Below are positions 26,905 to 35,261 of a DNA stretch of 64,000 nucleotides, piece by piece (the stretch's first letter is position 1; every line of letters starts with the position of its first letter). The stretch spans positions 1-64,000 of the forward strand of contig NZ_MASU01000001.1 of assembly GCF_003202235.1 (NCBI RefSeq), in the 5' to 3' direction. The notes under the pieces were generated by a model. That model did no database searches. It saw nothing but the letters and a program-made list of their open reading frames with translations, and was not told where the DNA came from. The translations under genes were made by a program, and so were the position numbers. The DNA comes from Prauserella flavalba. Lineage in GTDB: Bacteria; Actinomycetota; Actinomycetes; Mycobacteriales; Pseudonocardiaceae.

Positions 26905-27758
26905 GACGCCTCGGCGAGAAATTCGAGGCTCAGCGGGTTGTAGCGGTCGGCCTGCTCGTGCTGGGGCCAGTGCCCGCACTCGGGGAAGATCTCCAGCCGG
27001 GCACCGGGGATCGCGTCGGCGATCGCGTGCGCCTCGGGCACGTCGCCGAAGGGGTTCTTGTTGCCCCACACCACGAGCGTCGGCGCGCTGATCCTCGCCA
27101 TGCGCTCGGGGCGCAGGAGGTTGCGCTCACGCGTCTCGGTCTCCTGCAGCGCCAGGAGGTTGTGCAGGTTCTTCTGGAACTCCGGCCGGTGGTAGATGTC
27201 GTAGCGCACCTCGGTGAGCTCGTCGCCGAGGTCGTCGTCCCACTCTGCCCACAGCAGCCGCAGCCGCTTGCGGGTGAGCTCGATGTCGTCCTCCAGCGAC
27301 GCCGCGGTGGTGGACGTCTTGAGCCGCTGCATCACCTCGGGGTTGACCTTGGTGCCGCCCATGCACAGCAGCTGCAGCGTCGCGACGCGCTCGGGGTGCT
27401 CGCTCGCCGTCCACGCAGCGACCCAGCCGCCGAGGGACTCGCCGACGAGGTGGGCCTTCTTCGCCCCCACGGCGTCGAGATAGGCGAGCAGGTGCTCGAC
27501 GTAGGCCGGGATCTCACCGGGCTTGTCGGGCTTGTCGGTGTAGCCGTGGCCGAGCATGTCGATGGCGTGGCAGCGGTAGCGCCGCGCGTGCGGCCCGATG
27601 TTGCGGACGAACGCCTCGAGGTGGCCGGTGGTGCCGTGCAGGAACACCACGTGCTCACCGTCCTCGGGGCCTGCCTGCAACGCGCGCGTACGGATGCCGC
27701 CCGCGTCCACATAGGCCTGCCGGAAGTCCACATCGGCCAGTTCGGTCCAGATCGTCAC
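26901..27758 (-). CDS. Meta-cleavage product C-C hydrolase (MhpC/BphD-like)
   Basis: A 285-aa alpha/beta hydrolase with a full triad: Ser in GESLGG, Asp near WGNKNPFGDVPEA and His in PECGHWPQHEQ. Start VDFRQAYVDAGGIRTRALQ and FLHGTTGHLEAFVRNI resemble meta-cleavage-product hydrolases, which split the ring-opened dienoate made by an extradiol dioxygenase. The GTG start overlaps the extradiol stop by 4 bases, matching this order of reactions. Confidence 0.88.
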   Translation of the reverse strand: MTIWTELADVDFRQAYVDAGGIRTRALQAGPEDGEHVVFLHGTTGHLEAFVRNIGPHARRYRCHAIDMLGHGYTDKPDKPGEIPAYVEHLLAYLDAVGAKKAHLVGESLGGWVAAWTASEHPERVATLQLLCMGGTKVNPEVMQRLKTSTTAASLEDDIELTRKRLRLLWAEWDDDLGDELTEVRYDIYHRPEFQKNLHNLLALQETETRERNLLRPERMARISAPTLVVWGNKNPFGDVPEAHAIADAIPGARLEIFPECGHWPQHEQADRYNPLSLEFLAEAS

Positions 27759-28705
27759 GCGTCACTCCTCGTTGCCGGGTCGAGAACGGCGACCCCCATG
27801 CCCGTCAGCCACTCGGGGATCACCTCGTACGACAGTCGCCTCGCGGGCACGTGGTCGAGCGCGGCGGCCATCGCGAGCCACGTGCGGATCTCCTGCGCGC
27901 CGTTGCCCGCGACCTCCTCGAGCCGCTCGGTGCTCCAGTCGGTGAGGCGGTGCGCCTCGCCCTTCTCCAGCAGGCTCAGGAACTCGTCGTCGAACTCGGG
28001 GTTGATCGCCGCGCTCGCCGCGCGGATGATCTCGCGCCTGCGGGCGTCGTAGTCCTGCCAGTTGTCCCGGCCGTCGAGCCAGGCGCGGACCATGAACTCC
28101 TCGTCGTCGCCCCTCGGGTCGCGCCAGTCGGGCCACGGCAGCCGGTGCGAGAGCCCGCCGGAGGCGAGCACGGCGACGCGGCGGTCGTCCTCGAACCCGA
28201 GCACGGCCTCGCGCACGGCGGCGCCGAGGTCGGCGCACCTGGCGAGCGTGGGCAGCGGGTGCGCGAAAACGTTGACCACCACGGGCACGATCTCCACGTC
28301 GAGCCCGGCGAGCAGGTACTGGATGGCGTGCGACTGGCCGTGGTCGATCTGCAGCCGGGCCGAGAACGCGGCGTCGAACCGGCCGCCCTCCACCAGCGAG
28401 TTGGCGACGTGCCGGGCGAGCGGGACGTCCACGGGCTGCGGGCCCTTCGGTGTGCCGGACTCGCCGCTGGCGACGCATTCGCCGACGCCGATCGTGAAGC
28501 TGGGGATGAGGTCGAGCCAGAAGCCGCGGAAGTGGTTGGAGCCGATGATCACGGCGGTGTCGGGAGCGGCGGCGGCCAACTCGTCCCGTGCGGTGTGGAG
28601 CGCGTCGCGGAACCGCTCCGCCTCGGCCTTGTGGACCGTCTGCTCCCAATGGGTGTTCATGAGCGTGCTGTGTGACGCGCCCACGCCGAGCACGATCTCC
28701 GTCAT
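27755..28705 (-). CDS. Class III (LigB-type) extradiol ring-cleavage dioxygenase
   Basis: A 316-aa LigB-superfamily protein. Fe(II)-ligand candidates are His12 in VGASHSTLMN and His58 in IGSNHFRGFW; LQIDHGQSHAIQYLLAG and LASGGLSHRLPWP are typical active-site strands of the family. It would open a catechol-type ring next to the two hydroxyls. ATG 28705 overlaps the M20 stop (ATGA). Length and motifs fit single-polypeptide MhpB-like or CarBb/LigB-like enzymes. Confidence 0.9.
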   Translation of the reverse strand: MTEIVLGVGASHSTLMNTHWEQTVHKAEAERFRDALHTARDELAAAAPDTAVIIGSNHFRGFWLDLIPSFTIGVGECVASGESGTPKGPQPVDVPLARHVANSLVEGGRFDAAFSARLQIDHGQSHAIQYLLAGLDVEIVPVVVNVFAHPLPTLARCADLGAAVREAVLGFEDDRRVAVLASGGLSHRLPWPDWRDPRGDDEEFMVRAWLDGRDNWQDYDARRREIIRAASAAINPEFDDEFLSLLEKGEAHRLTDWSTERLEEVAGNGAQEIRTWLAMAAALDHVPARRLSYEVIPEWLTGMGVAVLDPATRSDA

Positions 28706-29997
28706 AGCCCCACCTCGCTTCGCGACCTCGTCGTCGTGTCGACGGCCGTCCGCACCAGCAGGCGGGTCAGCCGCACCATCTCGCGGACGTCCACGGTGTT
28801 CATGCCGAGTGAGAAGTCCTCGGCGGTATGAGCGACCTTGGGCATGCCGACGCGCACGGTCGGGATGCCCCGGTTGCGCAGGATGTTCGCGTCGGTGGCT
28901 CCGCTGTTGCCGCGGATCACCTCGTGCGGCCTGCCCTCGATCGCCTCCCACGCCGCGATGGCGCTGCGCGCGACCCACGATTCCGGCGGCGTGTGCGTGC
29001 CGGGGATGGCGAGCACCAGCTCGGCGCGAATGTCCTCGATGGACAGTTCGGCGCCGATCTTCGCCAGCGCGGCGAGGAGTTCCCGTTTGGCCGTCATGGG
29101 CGAGAACCCGGGCGGCAGGCGCAGGTCGGCGCGCAGGCGGCACGCGGCGGGCGTCGTGGCCGCCATGCGCCGCCAGCCGCCCTCGATCGACGAGACCACG
29201 CCCTGCGGGCTCACCGTGCCGCCGGTGTGCCGCTGGGCGAACTCGGCGAACCACTGCTCCAGCCGCACCGCGACCTCACCGGCGCGGGCGATCGCGTTGG
29301 CGTAGGGCAGCCGGTGGCGGGAGCCGACGTAGGTGTGGGTGCCGCCGACCTCGATGTCGAACCAGGCCAGGCCCACCTCCTCCCACGACACGGTCCAGCC
29401 CGGCTTGGCGATCACGGCGAAGTCGGTCCAGCCGCCCTGTTCCAGCAGGAACGAGCAGCCCGCGCCCTGCCCGGTGTTGCGGCGGGTACTCGCGGGCAGC
29501 GCGTTGGTGGGCATGCCGCCCGCGCCGAAGGCGACCACGAGATCACCGGTGAGCGGCACGCCCGCGGCGGCGATCGCCTCGGCGGCCATCGCCACGCACG
29601 CGGCATGGCCCTTGGGGTTCGAGGCGCCGAGGCCGGTGACGAAGTCGCCGTCGTGCCGGGCCTCGGCCCGCATGTCCTCGCGCAGCTCGGGGCCGATCCA
29701 CGGCACGTCCTGCTCGGGATCGCCGGTGGTGAGGGTGTCGATGGGCGCGTAGAGCATGAGGTCGGGGCCGGTGCCGTCACCGCGCAGGCGGCCGAGCGCG
29801 TTGGCCTGGTGCTCGTCGATCGGCTGGGCCGAGGTGGGCACTCCGGCGGCGGTGAGCGTGCGCGCGAGGTGCTCGGCCAGCGGCGCCTCGAACCCGGTGG
29901 GGCTCGGCACGTCGACGAGGCCCGCGATCAGCTCGCGCAGGCGTTCCGGGGTGATGTGCCGGGACGCCTCGGCGACCCAGCCGTCCCGCTCGCTCAC
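28702..29997 (-). CDS. M20-fold (ArgE/DapE/CPG2-type) protein lacking usual metal ligands
   Basis: A 431-aa protein with M20 architecture (catalytic plus dimerisation domain, ADLRLPPGFSP). Canonical ligand positions are altered: HxD reads Pro85-Ile-Asp87, the bridging Asp is Asn127 (GASNPKGH), the EE pair is Gly160-Gly161 (FGAGGMPTN) and the next Glu is Lys198 (VIAKPGW). Only the late His (VAHTAEDFS) remains. The GTG start at 29997 overlaps the 36-aa gene and the stop overlaps the dioxygenase. It may be a non-hydrolytic or re-purposed member. Confidence 0.82.
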   Translation of the reverse strand: MSERDGWVAEASRHITPERLRELIAGLVDVPSPTGFEAPLAEHLARTLTAAGVPTSAQPIDEHQANALGRLRGDGTGPDLMLYAPIDTLTTGDPEQDVPWIGPELREDMRAEARHDGDFVTGLGASNPKGHAACVAMAAEAIAAAGVPLTGDLVVAFGAGGMPTNALPASTRRNTGQGAGCSFLLEQGGWTDFAVIAKPGWTVSWEEVGLAWFDIEVGGTHTYVGSRHRLPYANAIARAGEVAVRLEQWFAEFAQRHTGGTVSPQGVVSSIEGGWRRMAATTPAACRLRADLRLPPGFSPMTAKRELLAALAKIGAELSIEDIRAELVLAIPGTHTPPESWVARSAIAAWEAIEGRPHEVIRGNSGATDANILRNRGIPTVRVGMPKVAHTAEDFSLGMNTVDVREMVRLTRLLVRTAVDTTTRSRSEVGL

Positions 29998-30104
29998 TGG
30001 TTGATCCGCCTGACCTGGGTGTTGGAACGGCGGGCCACCGCGCGCCACGCGAACGGAGCCGCCACGGCTGTGCCGCCCAAGACCAGCACCAAGACGATCC
30101 TCAC
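29994..30104 (-). CDS. 36-aa single-TM peptide inside the Rieske operon
   Basis: Reads VRIVLVLVLGGTAVAAPFAW then RAVARRSNTQVRRINQ: one hydrophobic helix followed by a basic tail, the layout of a small bitopic membrane peptide. The GTG start at 30104 overlaps the Rieske stop (GTGA) and its stop overlaps the M20 start (GTGA), so both junctions match the rest of the operon; that strongly supports translation. Function unknown; anchoring an enzyme of the pathway at the membrane is one possibility. Confidence 0.72.
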   Translation of the reverse strand: MRIVLVLVLGGTAVAAPFAWRAVARRSNTQVRRINQ

Positions 30105-31285
30105 GACGGCTCTCCCTTCAGCGCGGCCAGCTTCTGCTTGGTGGTGGACTCGGCGAGGTTGCGCCACGACGTGAGCGACACGTCGGGGCGGTAGAGCTTC
30201 TCCGGCGGCGCGTCGGTGACGTCGACCATCCACGCGTCCTGGCCGGAGAACTGCCCGTGGAACAGCCACCGGATCGCGCCCAGGTACTTCGCGTAGAAGC
30301 GCGCGGTCGCCACGCCCTTCAGGAAGTTGACCATCACGCCCACGTACCGGTGGTTGTCGGCGTCCACGGGCACGTAGAACTCGTAGTGGATGAACTTCGG
30401 GTACACGATCCGCAGCACGCCCGGCATGGACAGCGAGGCGAACCCGGGGAAGCCCTGCTTCTCGATCACCGGGTCGACCTTCTTCGGCGTGCCGGTGTTG
30501 CCGACGTTGAACGTGCCCTTCGGCGGGCGCAGCTTCCACCACCGCTTGCCGGTCCAGTGCCCGACGCCGGGGAAGTCGGCCTCCCAGTGCACCTCGTCCT
30601 GCACGCGGTAGATCCAGCGGCCCTCCGGCACCACGCGCGTGATGTTCCAGACCGGCATCGGCTTGAACAGCCGCCACAGCGACGTGCGGTGCAGGTACTT
30701 CGCGTGACCCTCGTCGAAGCCGTTCTCGCAGGCGAAGCGCCAGTTGCCCGCGCGGGGGTCGATGCGCCCGCCCATGACGAACGCGTTGCCGACCAGCTCC
30801 TCGGGCAGCTGCTCGTCGATCGGCGGCGCGGCCTCACCCGCCAGCGGCACGTACACCCACACCATGCCGAGCCGCTCCGCCACGGCGTAGGTCGGCACCC
30901 CGACCTTGCCGCGGATGGGCGAGTCGGGGCCGTCGGTGATGACCGCGCACAGCTTGCCGTTGGTGAGGTCGAACGTCCAGCCGTGGTACGGGCAGCTCAC
31001 GGTGCCGGGAAACTGTTGGCTGCCCAGCGAGAGCGGAACGCCGCGGTGCGGGCAGCGGTCGTGCAGCGCGTACGCGGTGCCGTTGTCCCGGATCAGGGTG
31101 AGCTTCTCGCCGCAGATCGTGAACGCCTTCGGCTTGCCGGTGACGTGGCTCGACCAGGTCACGGGATACCAGTAGCCACGGAAGCCCTCGGCAGCTGCGT
31201 CGTAGTTGGGCCACGACGACCAGTCCTGGCGGCCCGGCAGCTTCGGCCGCGTGCGGGTGGCGCCCTCCTCGAGACGTCGTGTCAT
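30101..31285 (-). CDS. Rieske non-heme iron aromatic-ring oxygenase, alpha-type
   Basis: A 394-aa terminal oxygenase. Rieske cluster ligands: Cys78/His80 (RCPHRG) and Cys98/His101 (SCPYHGW). Mononuclear iron site: ENGFDEGHAKYLH, with His194 and His199. No beta subunit is encoded, as in carbazole-1,9a-dioxygenase (CarAa) and related alpha-only enzymes. No ferredoxin or reductase is adjacent, so electrons must come from elsewhere. ATG 31285 follows GGGAGG. First gene of the coupled seven-gene unit. Confidence 0.92.
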   Translation of the reverse strand: MTRRLEEGATRTRPKLPGRQDWSSWPNYDAAAEGFRGYWYPVTWSSHVTGKPKAFTICGEKLTLIRDNGTAYALHDRCPHRGVPLSLGSQQFPGTVSCPYHGWTFDLTNGKLCAVITDGPDSPIRGKVGVPTYAVAERLGMVWVYVPLAGEAAPPIDEQLPEELVGNAFVMGGRIDPRAGNWRFACENGFDEGHAKYLHRTSLWRLFKPMPVWNITRVVPEGRWIYRVQDEVHWEADFPGVGHWTGKRWWKLRPPKGTFNVGNTGTPKKVDPVIEKQGFPGFASLSMPGVLRIVYPKFIHYEFYVPVDADNHRYVGVMVNFLKGVATARFYAKYLGAIRWLFHGQFSGQDAWMVDVTDAPPEKLYRPDVSLTSWRNLAESTTKQKLAALKGEPS

Positions 31286-31422
31286 CGCGTCGTCCTCCCG
31301 AACGTTCCAAGCCTGTGCCGGGCATGATGGGCTCGCTCGCGCCGCCGTGACTACGCCTTCGGTTCGCTGAGCAGACCGCGGCCGTTGGAGCAGGGCCGGG
31401 TGCGGCGGCACGATCGGCGACC

Positions 31423-32280
31423 ATGACGTCCACGGAGCCGTTCCAGAGTCGTTACGCCGAGGCCGACGGGGTGAAGTACCACTACCTGGAGGCGGGCGAG
31501 GGCACGAGGCCGGCCGTGTTCCTGCACGGTGGCGGCCCGGGCTGCACGGGCTGGTCCGACTTCGGCCCGGTGGCGCCGCTCTTCGCCGACGACCGCAAGT
31601 GCTACCTCGTCGACATCCTCCAGTACGGCCGCTCCGAGAAATGCGTGATCACGGGGCCGATGTGGGACTTCCACGCGGCCAAGACCGTCGCGCTGCTCGA
31701 CACGCTCGGCATCGGACGCGCCGACCTCGTGTGCAACTCGTGGGGCGGCACGATCGCGCTGAACCTGGCGGCGAAGTACCCGTCGCGGGTCCGTTCGCTG
31801 GTGGTCACTGGGAGCATGCCGGTGTTCCACGGCCCGCTCGCGCCGCTGCCCGAGGGCGGACGGCGCGGCCGCAACGCGCGCGACGCCTACTACGGCGGCA
31901 CGGGCCCGACGTGGGAGAAAATGCGGGAGCTGATGGCTCGCCTGGAGTGGTACGACGCCGAGGCGATCCCCGACTCGACCGTGACGATGCGTTACGAGCA
32001 GAGCCTCGACCCGGAGGAGATGGCGCTGGCGGCCGCGTCGGACAACCCGCGCGGCGAATGGCAGGACCTCTCGGCCGAACTGGGCCGCATCGAGGCGCCG
32101 GTGCTCTTCGCGTGGGGCATGCACGACGCGTTCCTCACGCCCGACTACCCGCTCATGCTGGCGCGCATGGTGCCGCGCGGGCAGCTCTACGTCATGGACC
32201 GAGCTGGCCACCACCTCCAGGAGGAACGGCCGGACGAGTACTACTCGGTGGTGACGGGCTTCCTCGACGCCCAGTACTAG
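31423..32280 (+). CDS. Alpha/beta hydrolase, meta-cleavage-product hydrolase type
   Basis: A 285-aa hydrolase. HGGGPGCTGWSDF is the HGxGPG oxyanion motif of C-C hydrolases (BphD, HsaD, MhpC); nucleophile CNSWGG, Asp in WGMHDAF, His in DRAGHHLQEE. It is divergent from the Rieske operon with 137 bases between, so it likely belongs to the same pathway, giving the cluster two ring-cleavage hydrolases with full triads. It is followed by palindrome copy 5. Confidence 0.88.
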   Translation: MTSTEPFQSRYAEADGVKYHYLEAGEGTRPAVFLHGGGPGCTGWSDFGPVAPLFADDRKCYLVDILQYGRSEKCVITGPMWDFHAAKTVALLDTLGIGRADLVCNSWGGTIALNLAAKYPSRVRSLVVTGSMPVFHGPLAPLPEGGRRGRNARDAYYGGTGPTWEKMRELMARLEWYDAEAIPDSTVTMRYEQSLDPEEMALAAASDNPRGEWQDLSAELGRIEAPVLFAWGMHDAFLTPDYPLMLARMVPRGQLYVMDRAGHHLQEERPDEYYSVVTGFLDAQY

Positions 32281-32307
32281 GCACCCGCAGTACTAAGCAC
32301 CCCTTCT

Positions 32308-32415
32308 GCAGTGAAGGCCACCTTCACTGCGCGGAATCAAACGCAGCGGCGCGCAGCGTCTCCGTTTGGGTGGTGGCGGGAGACGGGTGGGCGCAGGCAT
32401 GGTGGCCTTCACTGC
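32308..32415. repeat. GCAGTGAAGG palindrome family copy 5 (split)
   Basis: A 23-base near-palindrome (32308-32330) plus a separated opposite half, GGTGGCCTTCACTGC, at 32401-32415. The 70-base insert holds its own small inverted pair (CGTCTCC/GGAGACG). It begins 27 bases after the hydrolase stop, in the 199-base gap before the oxidoreductase gene. Confidence 0.7.
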
Positions 32416-32479
32416 GGTTGGAGGGCACCTTGTGGTTCGCTGACGTCCGGAGCTTCCTACTGGACCTGAGGAGACCCGG

Positions 32480-33970
32480 ATGGCCGCATCGGTGGACCCC
32501 GATCGCACGGAGTGGGACGTCATCGTTCTCGGCGGCGCGGCCGCGGGGGAGAACGCCGCCCAGTACGCGACGCAGTTCTCCGGCCTGAGCGCCGTGCTCG
32601 TGGAGGCCGCGCTGCTCGGTGGCGAGTGCTCCTACTGGGCGTGCATGCCGAGCAAGGGCCTGCTGCGGCCCGTGGAGCTGCGCGACGCGGCCCTGCACCT
32701 CCCCGGTACCGCGAAGCTGGCCGAGGCACCGCTCGACGTCGGCGAGGTGCTGGCCCGGCGCGACGCGATCGTGCACGACCTCGACGACACCTCCCAGATC
32801 GACTGGGCCCTCGGCGCCGGGATCGACGTCGTACGCGGCTACGGGCGGCTCACCGGCGAGCGGACGATCACCGTCACCGGCAGGGACGGCGCAACCAGGG
32901 ACCTCACCGCCCGGCACGCCGTGGTGATCGACACCGGCTCCTCCGCGGCGATCCCGGACACCCCGGGGCTGCGGGACGCGCTGCCGTGGACCTCTCACGA
33001 CGTCACGAACCTGCACGAGGTGCCCCGCCGGGTCGTGATCATCGGCGGCGGGGTGGTGGCGTGCGAGGCGGCGACGTGGCTGCGCGGGCTCGGCGTCGCC
33101 GAGCTGAGCGTGGTGTACCGGGGCGAGCGGCTGCTGCCGCGCCAGGAGCCCTTCGCCGGTGAGCTGGTGGCCGACAAGCTGCGTGCCGATGGCGTCCGCC
33201 TCTACGCGAACGGAGACGTCGCCTCCGTCGAGCGGCCGGACGCGCGCGACACGGGCGTCGGCCTGCCGCACGGCGGCGAGGTGCGGGTGACCCTCGGCGA
33301 CGGCACCGTGCTCGTCGCCGACGAGCTCGTCGTGGCCACGGGCCGCACGCCCAACACCGGCGACATCGGGCTCGACGCCGTGGGCCTGAGCGCGGGCGGC
33401 TACCTCGGCGTGGACGACCGCCAGCAGGTGACCGGCGTCGACGGGCAGTGGCTCTACGCGATCGGCGACGTGTGCGGCAAGGCGCTGCTCACCCACATGG
33501 GCAAATATCAGGCACGGATCGTGGGCGAGGTGATCGCCGCCCGCGCGGAGGGCAGGGAGCCCGACGACGGCCTGAGCACCGCGACCGGCCACGCCGCGAC
33601 ACCACAGGTCACGTTCACCAACCCGGAGGTCGGCTCGGCCGGGCTCACCGAGCGGCAGGCCCGTGACGCCGGCATCGACGTGGAGACCGTTGAGTACGAC
33701 ATGGCCGCGCTCGCGGGCACCTACGTGCAGCGCGAGGACTACGCGGGCCGCGCCAAGCTGGTACTCGACCGCGCGAAGGACACGATCGTGGGGGCCACGT
33801 TCGTGGGGCCCGGCATCGCGGAGCTCGTGCACTCGGCGACGGTCGCGATCGTCGGCAAGGTGCCCCTGTCGGCGCTCTGGCACGCCGTGCCCAGCTACCC
33901 GACCGTGAGCGAGACGTGGCTGCGGCTGCACGAAACGCTCAACGCCGCTCGACGTTCGGCCGGAGCGTGA
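32480..33970 (+). CDS. FAD-dependent pyridine-nucleotide disulfide oxidoreductase
   Basis: A 496-aa protein of the lipoamide dehydrogenase/mercuric reductase superfamily: FAD loop VIVLGGAAAGENAA, redox pair Cys-x4-Cys in GGECSYWACMPSKG, NAD loop VVIIGGGVVACEAA, FAD loop YAIGDVCGKA and a C-terminal His...Glu in HAVPSYPTVSE. The active-site segment departs from GGTCxNxGCxPSK, so it is not a standard E3 and I would not call it AcoL. Start ATG 32480 after GAGGAGAC. Confidence 0.88.
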   Translation: MAASVDPDRTEWDVIVLGGAAAGENAAQYATQFSGLSAVLVEAALLGGECSYWACMPSKGLLRPVELRDAALHLPGTAKLAEAPLDVGEVLARRDAIVHDLDDTSQIDWALGAGIDVVRGYGRLTGERTITVTGRDGATRDLTARHAVVIDTGSSAAIPDTPGLRDALPWTSHDVTNLHEVPRRVVIIGGGVVACEAATWLRGLGVAELSVVYRGERLLPRQEPFAGELVADKLRADGVRLYANGDVASVERPDARDTGVGLPHGGEVRVTLGDGTVLVADELVVATGRTPNTGDIGLDAVGLSAGGYLGVDDRQQVTGVDGQWLYAIGDVCGKALLTHMGKYQARIVGEVIAARAEGREPDDGLSTATGHAATPQVTFTNPEVGSAGLTERQARDAGIDVETVEYDMAALAGTYVQREDYAGRAKLVLDRAKDTIVGATFVGPGIAELVHSATVAIVGKVPLSALWHAVPSYPTVSETWLRLHETLNAARRSAGA

Positions 33971-33989
33971 TGCTGGTACAACCGTCCGA

Positions 33990-35234
33990 ATGCGACGAAG
34001 ACCCCTCCGTTCCCTCCTCTGTGGATCGCTCGTGGCGCTGCTGCTCGGCAGCGCCACGGCCGTGTCCGCGGCCGACGGGCTGGTGACCCACCACGATCTG
34101 ACCGCACGCGCGCTCGCGAACTGGACCCACCGGCACCAGGACGAGGGCTACCGCCTCGTGCGCGTCGAAAGTCGCGAGACGCCACGGGGCACCCGCTACA
34201 CCGCAACCTGGCGTGTGCAGGGCGACCGCAGGGACTGGCCGCTGCGCGAGCAGCTCGACGCGCGCATCTCCCACGAGCTCGCCACCACCGGCGTGCCCGG
34301 CATCGCCGTCGCCGTGATCGAGGGCGACCGGCTGCGCTACCTGCGTGGGTTCGGGCACGCGGACATCGACGACGACGTGTGGATGGACGGCACGATCGTC
34401 GGCCCGTACAACTCCGTCAGCAAGGCGATCGCGGGCGCGCTGACCTTCGACGTCGCCGAGGCGGGCCGGGGCACGCTCGACCTCACCGACCGCACGCGCG
34501 AGTACCTGCCCGAACTGCCCGCCCACCACACGCACACCGTCGGCGAGCTGCTGGACCTGCGCGGCTGCGTCGGCCACTACGCGCAGATCCCCGCGGCCAC
34601 GTTCGACGAACCACCGTACGAGACGGCCCTCGCGGCCGTCGCCGAGTTCGCAGGCAGGCCACTCGTGTGCGAACCCGGCGAGCGCTGGTACTACAGCACA
34701 CACAGCTACGCCGTGCTCGGGGCCGTGCTGGAGGCCCACCTCGGCGAACCGATCGGGGACATCGTGGACCAATGGGTCACGCGCGGGTACCGGCTGCCGA
34801 GCGTCCGCCCCATCGACCTCACCGACACCTCCGTGCGCAGGATGACCCTCTACACGGGCGACAACCGCGAGCTACGGCCTGCCGACTCGACGTACAAGGT
34901 GCTCGGCGGCGGGCTGGAGGGCTCGGTGCTCGACATGGCCCGCTTCGGACAGCGCATCGTGGACGGAGACGTCCTGGGCACGGCGGCACTCGATCGGATG
35001 CTCACGCCACCGGATCGGCTGAGCACCTACGCCTACGGCTGGACCACCGGCACCGAGCGAGGGCACCGGTTCGCCGACAAGGACGGCGCGTGGCCCGGAA
35101 GCCGCACCTACCTGCGGATCTACCCGGACGACGACATCGCGGTGGCAGTTCTGTCCAATCGGGAGAGCGGCGGGCACAGCCCCGTCCGGCTCGGTCGAGA
35201 CATCGGGGCGCTCGTGCTCGGCCAGGTGGACTGA
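33990..35234 (+). CDS. Secreted serine hydrolase, beta-lactamase/class C PBP-like
   Basis: A 414-aa protein with a signal peptide (MRRRPLRSLLCGSLVALLLG, cleaved after about residue 27). The serine-lysine dyad is SVSK in GPYNSVSKAIAG; WYYSTHSYAVLG occupies the Tyr-x-Asn position. This is the beta-lactamase (class C)/D-aminopeptidase/esterase superfamily, acting outside the membrane. TACAAC lies 7 bases before the ATG, suggesting a leaderless transcript. Substrate unknown. Confidence 0.87.
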   Translation: MRRRPLRSLLCGSLVALLLGSATAVSAADGLVTHHDLTARALANWTHRHQDEGYRLVRVESRETPRGTRYTATWRVQGDRRDWPLREQLDARISHELATTGVPGIAVAVIEGDRLRYLRGFGHADIDDDVWMDGTIVGPYNSVSKAIAGALTFDVAEAGRGTLDLTDRTREYLPELPAHHTHTVGELLDLRGCVGHYAQIPAATFDEPPYETALAAVAEFAGRPLVCEPGERWYYSTHSYAVLGAVLEAHLGEPIGDIVDQWVTRGYRLPSVRPIDLTDTSVRRMTLYTGDNRELRPADSTYKVLGGGLEGSVLDMARFGQRIVDGDVLGTAALDRMLTPPDRLSTYAYGWTTGTERGHRFADKDGAWPGSRTYLRIYPDDDIAVAVLSNRESGGHSPVRLGRDIGALVLGQVD

Positions 35235-35261
35235 CACTCAGCGGGTGTTCAACATGGAGCG

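Noticed and set aside
32480-33970. Calling the disulfide oxidoreductase the acetoin-complex E3 (AcoL)
   Set aside because: It is 27 kb away and its redox loop (GGECSYWACMPSK) departs from the lipoamide-dehydrogenase consensus.
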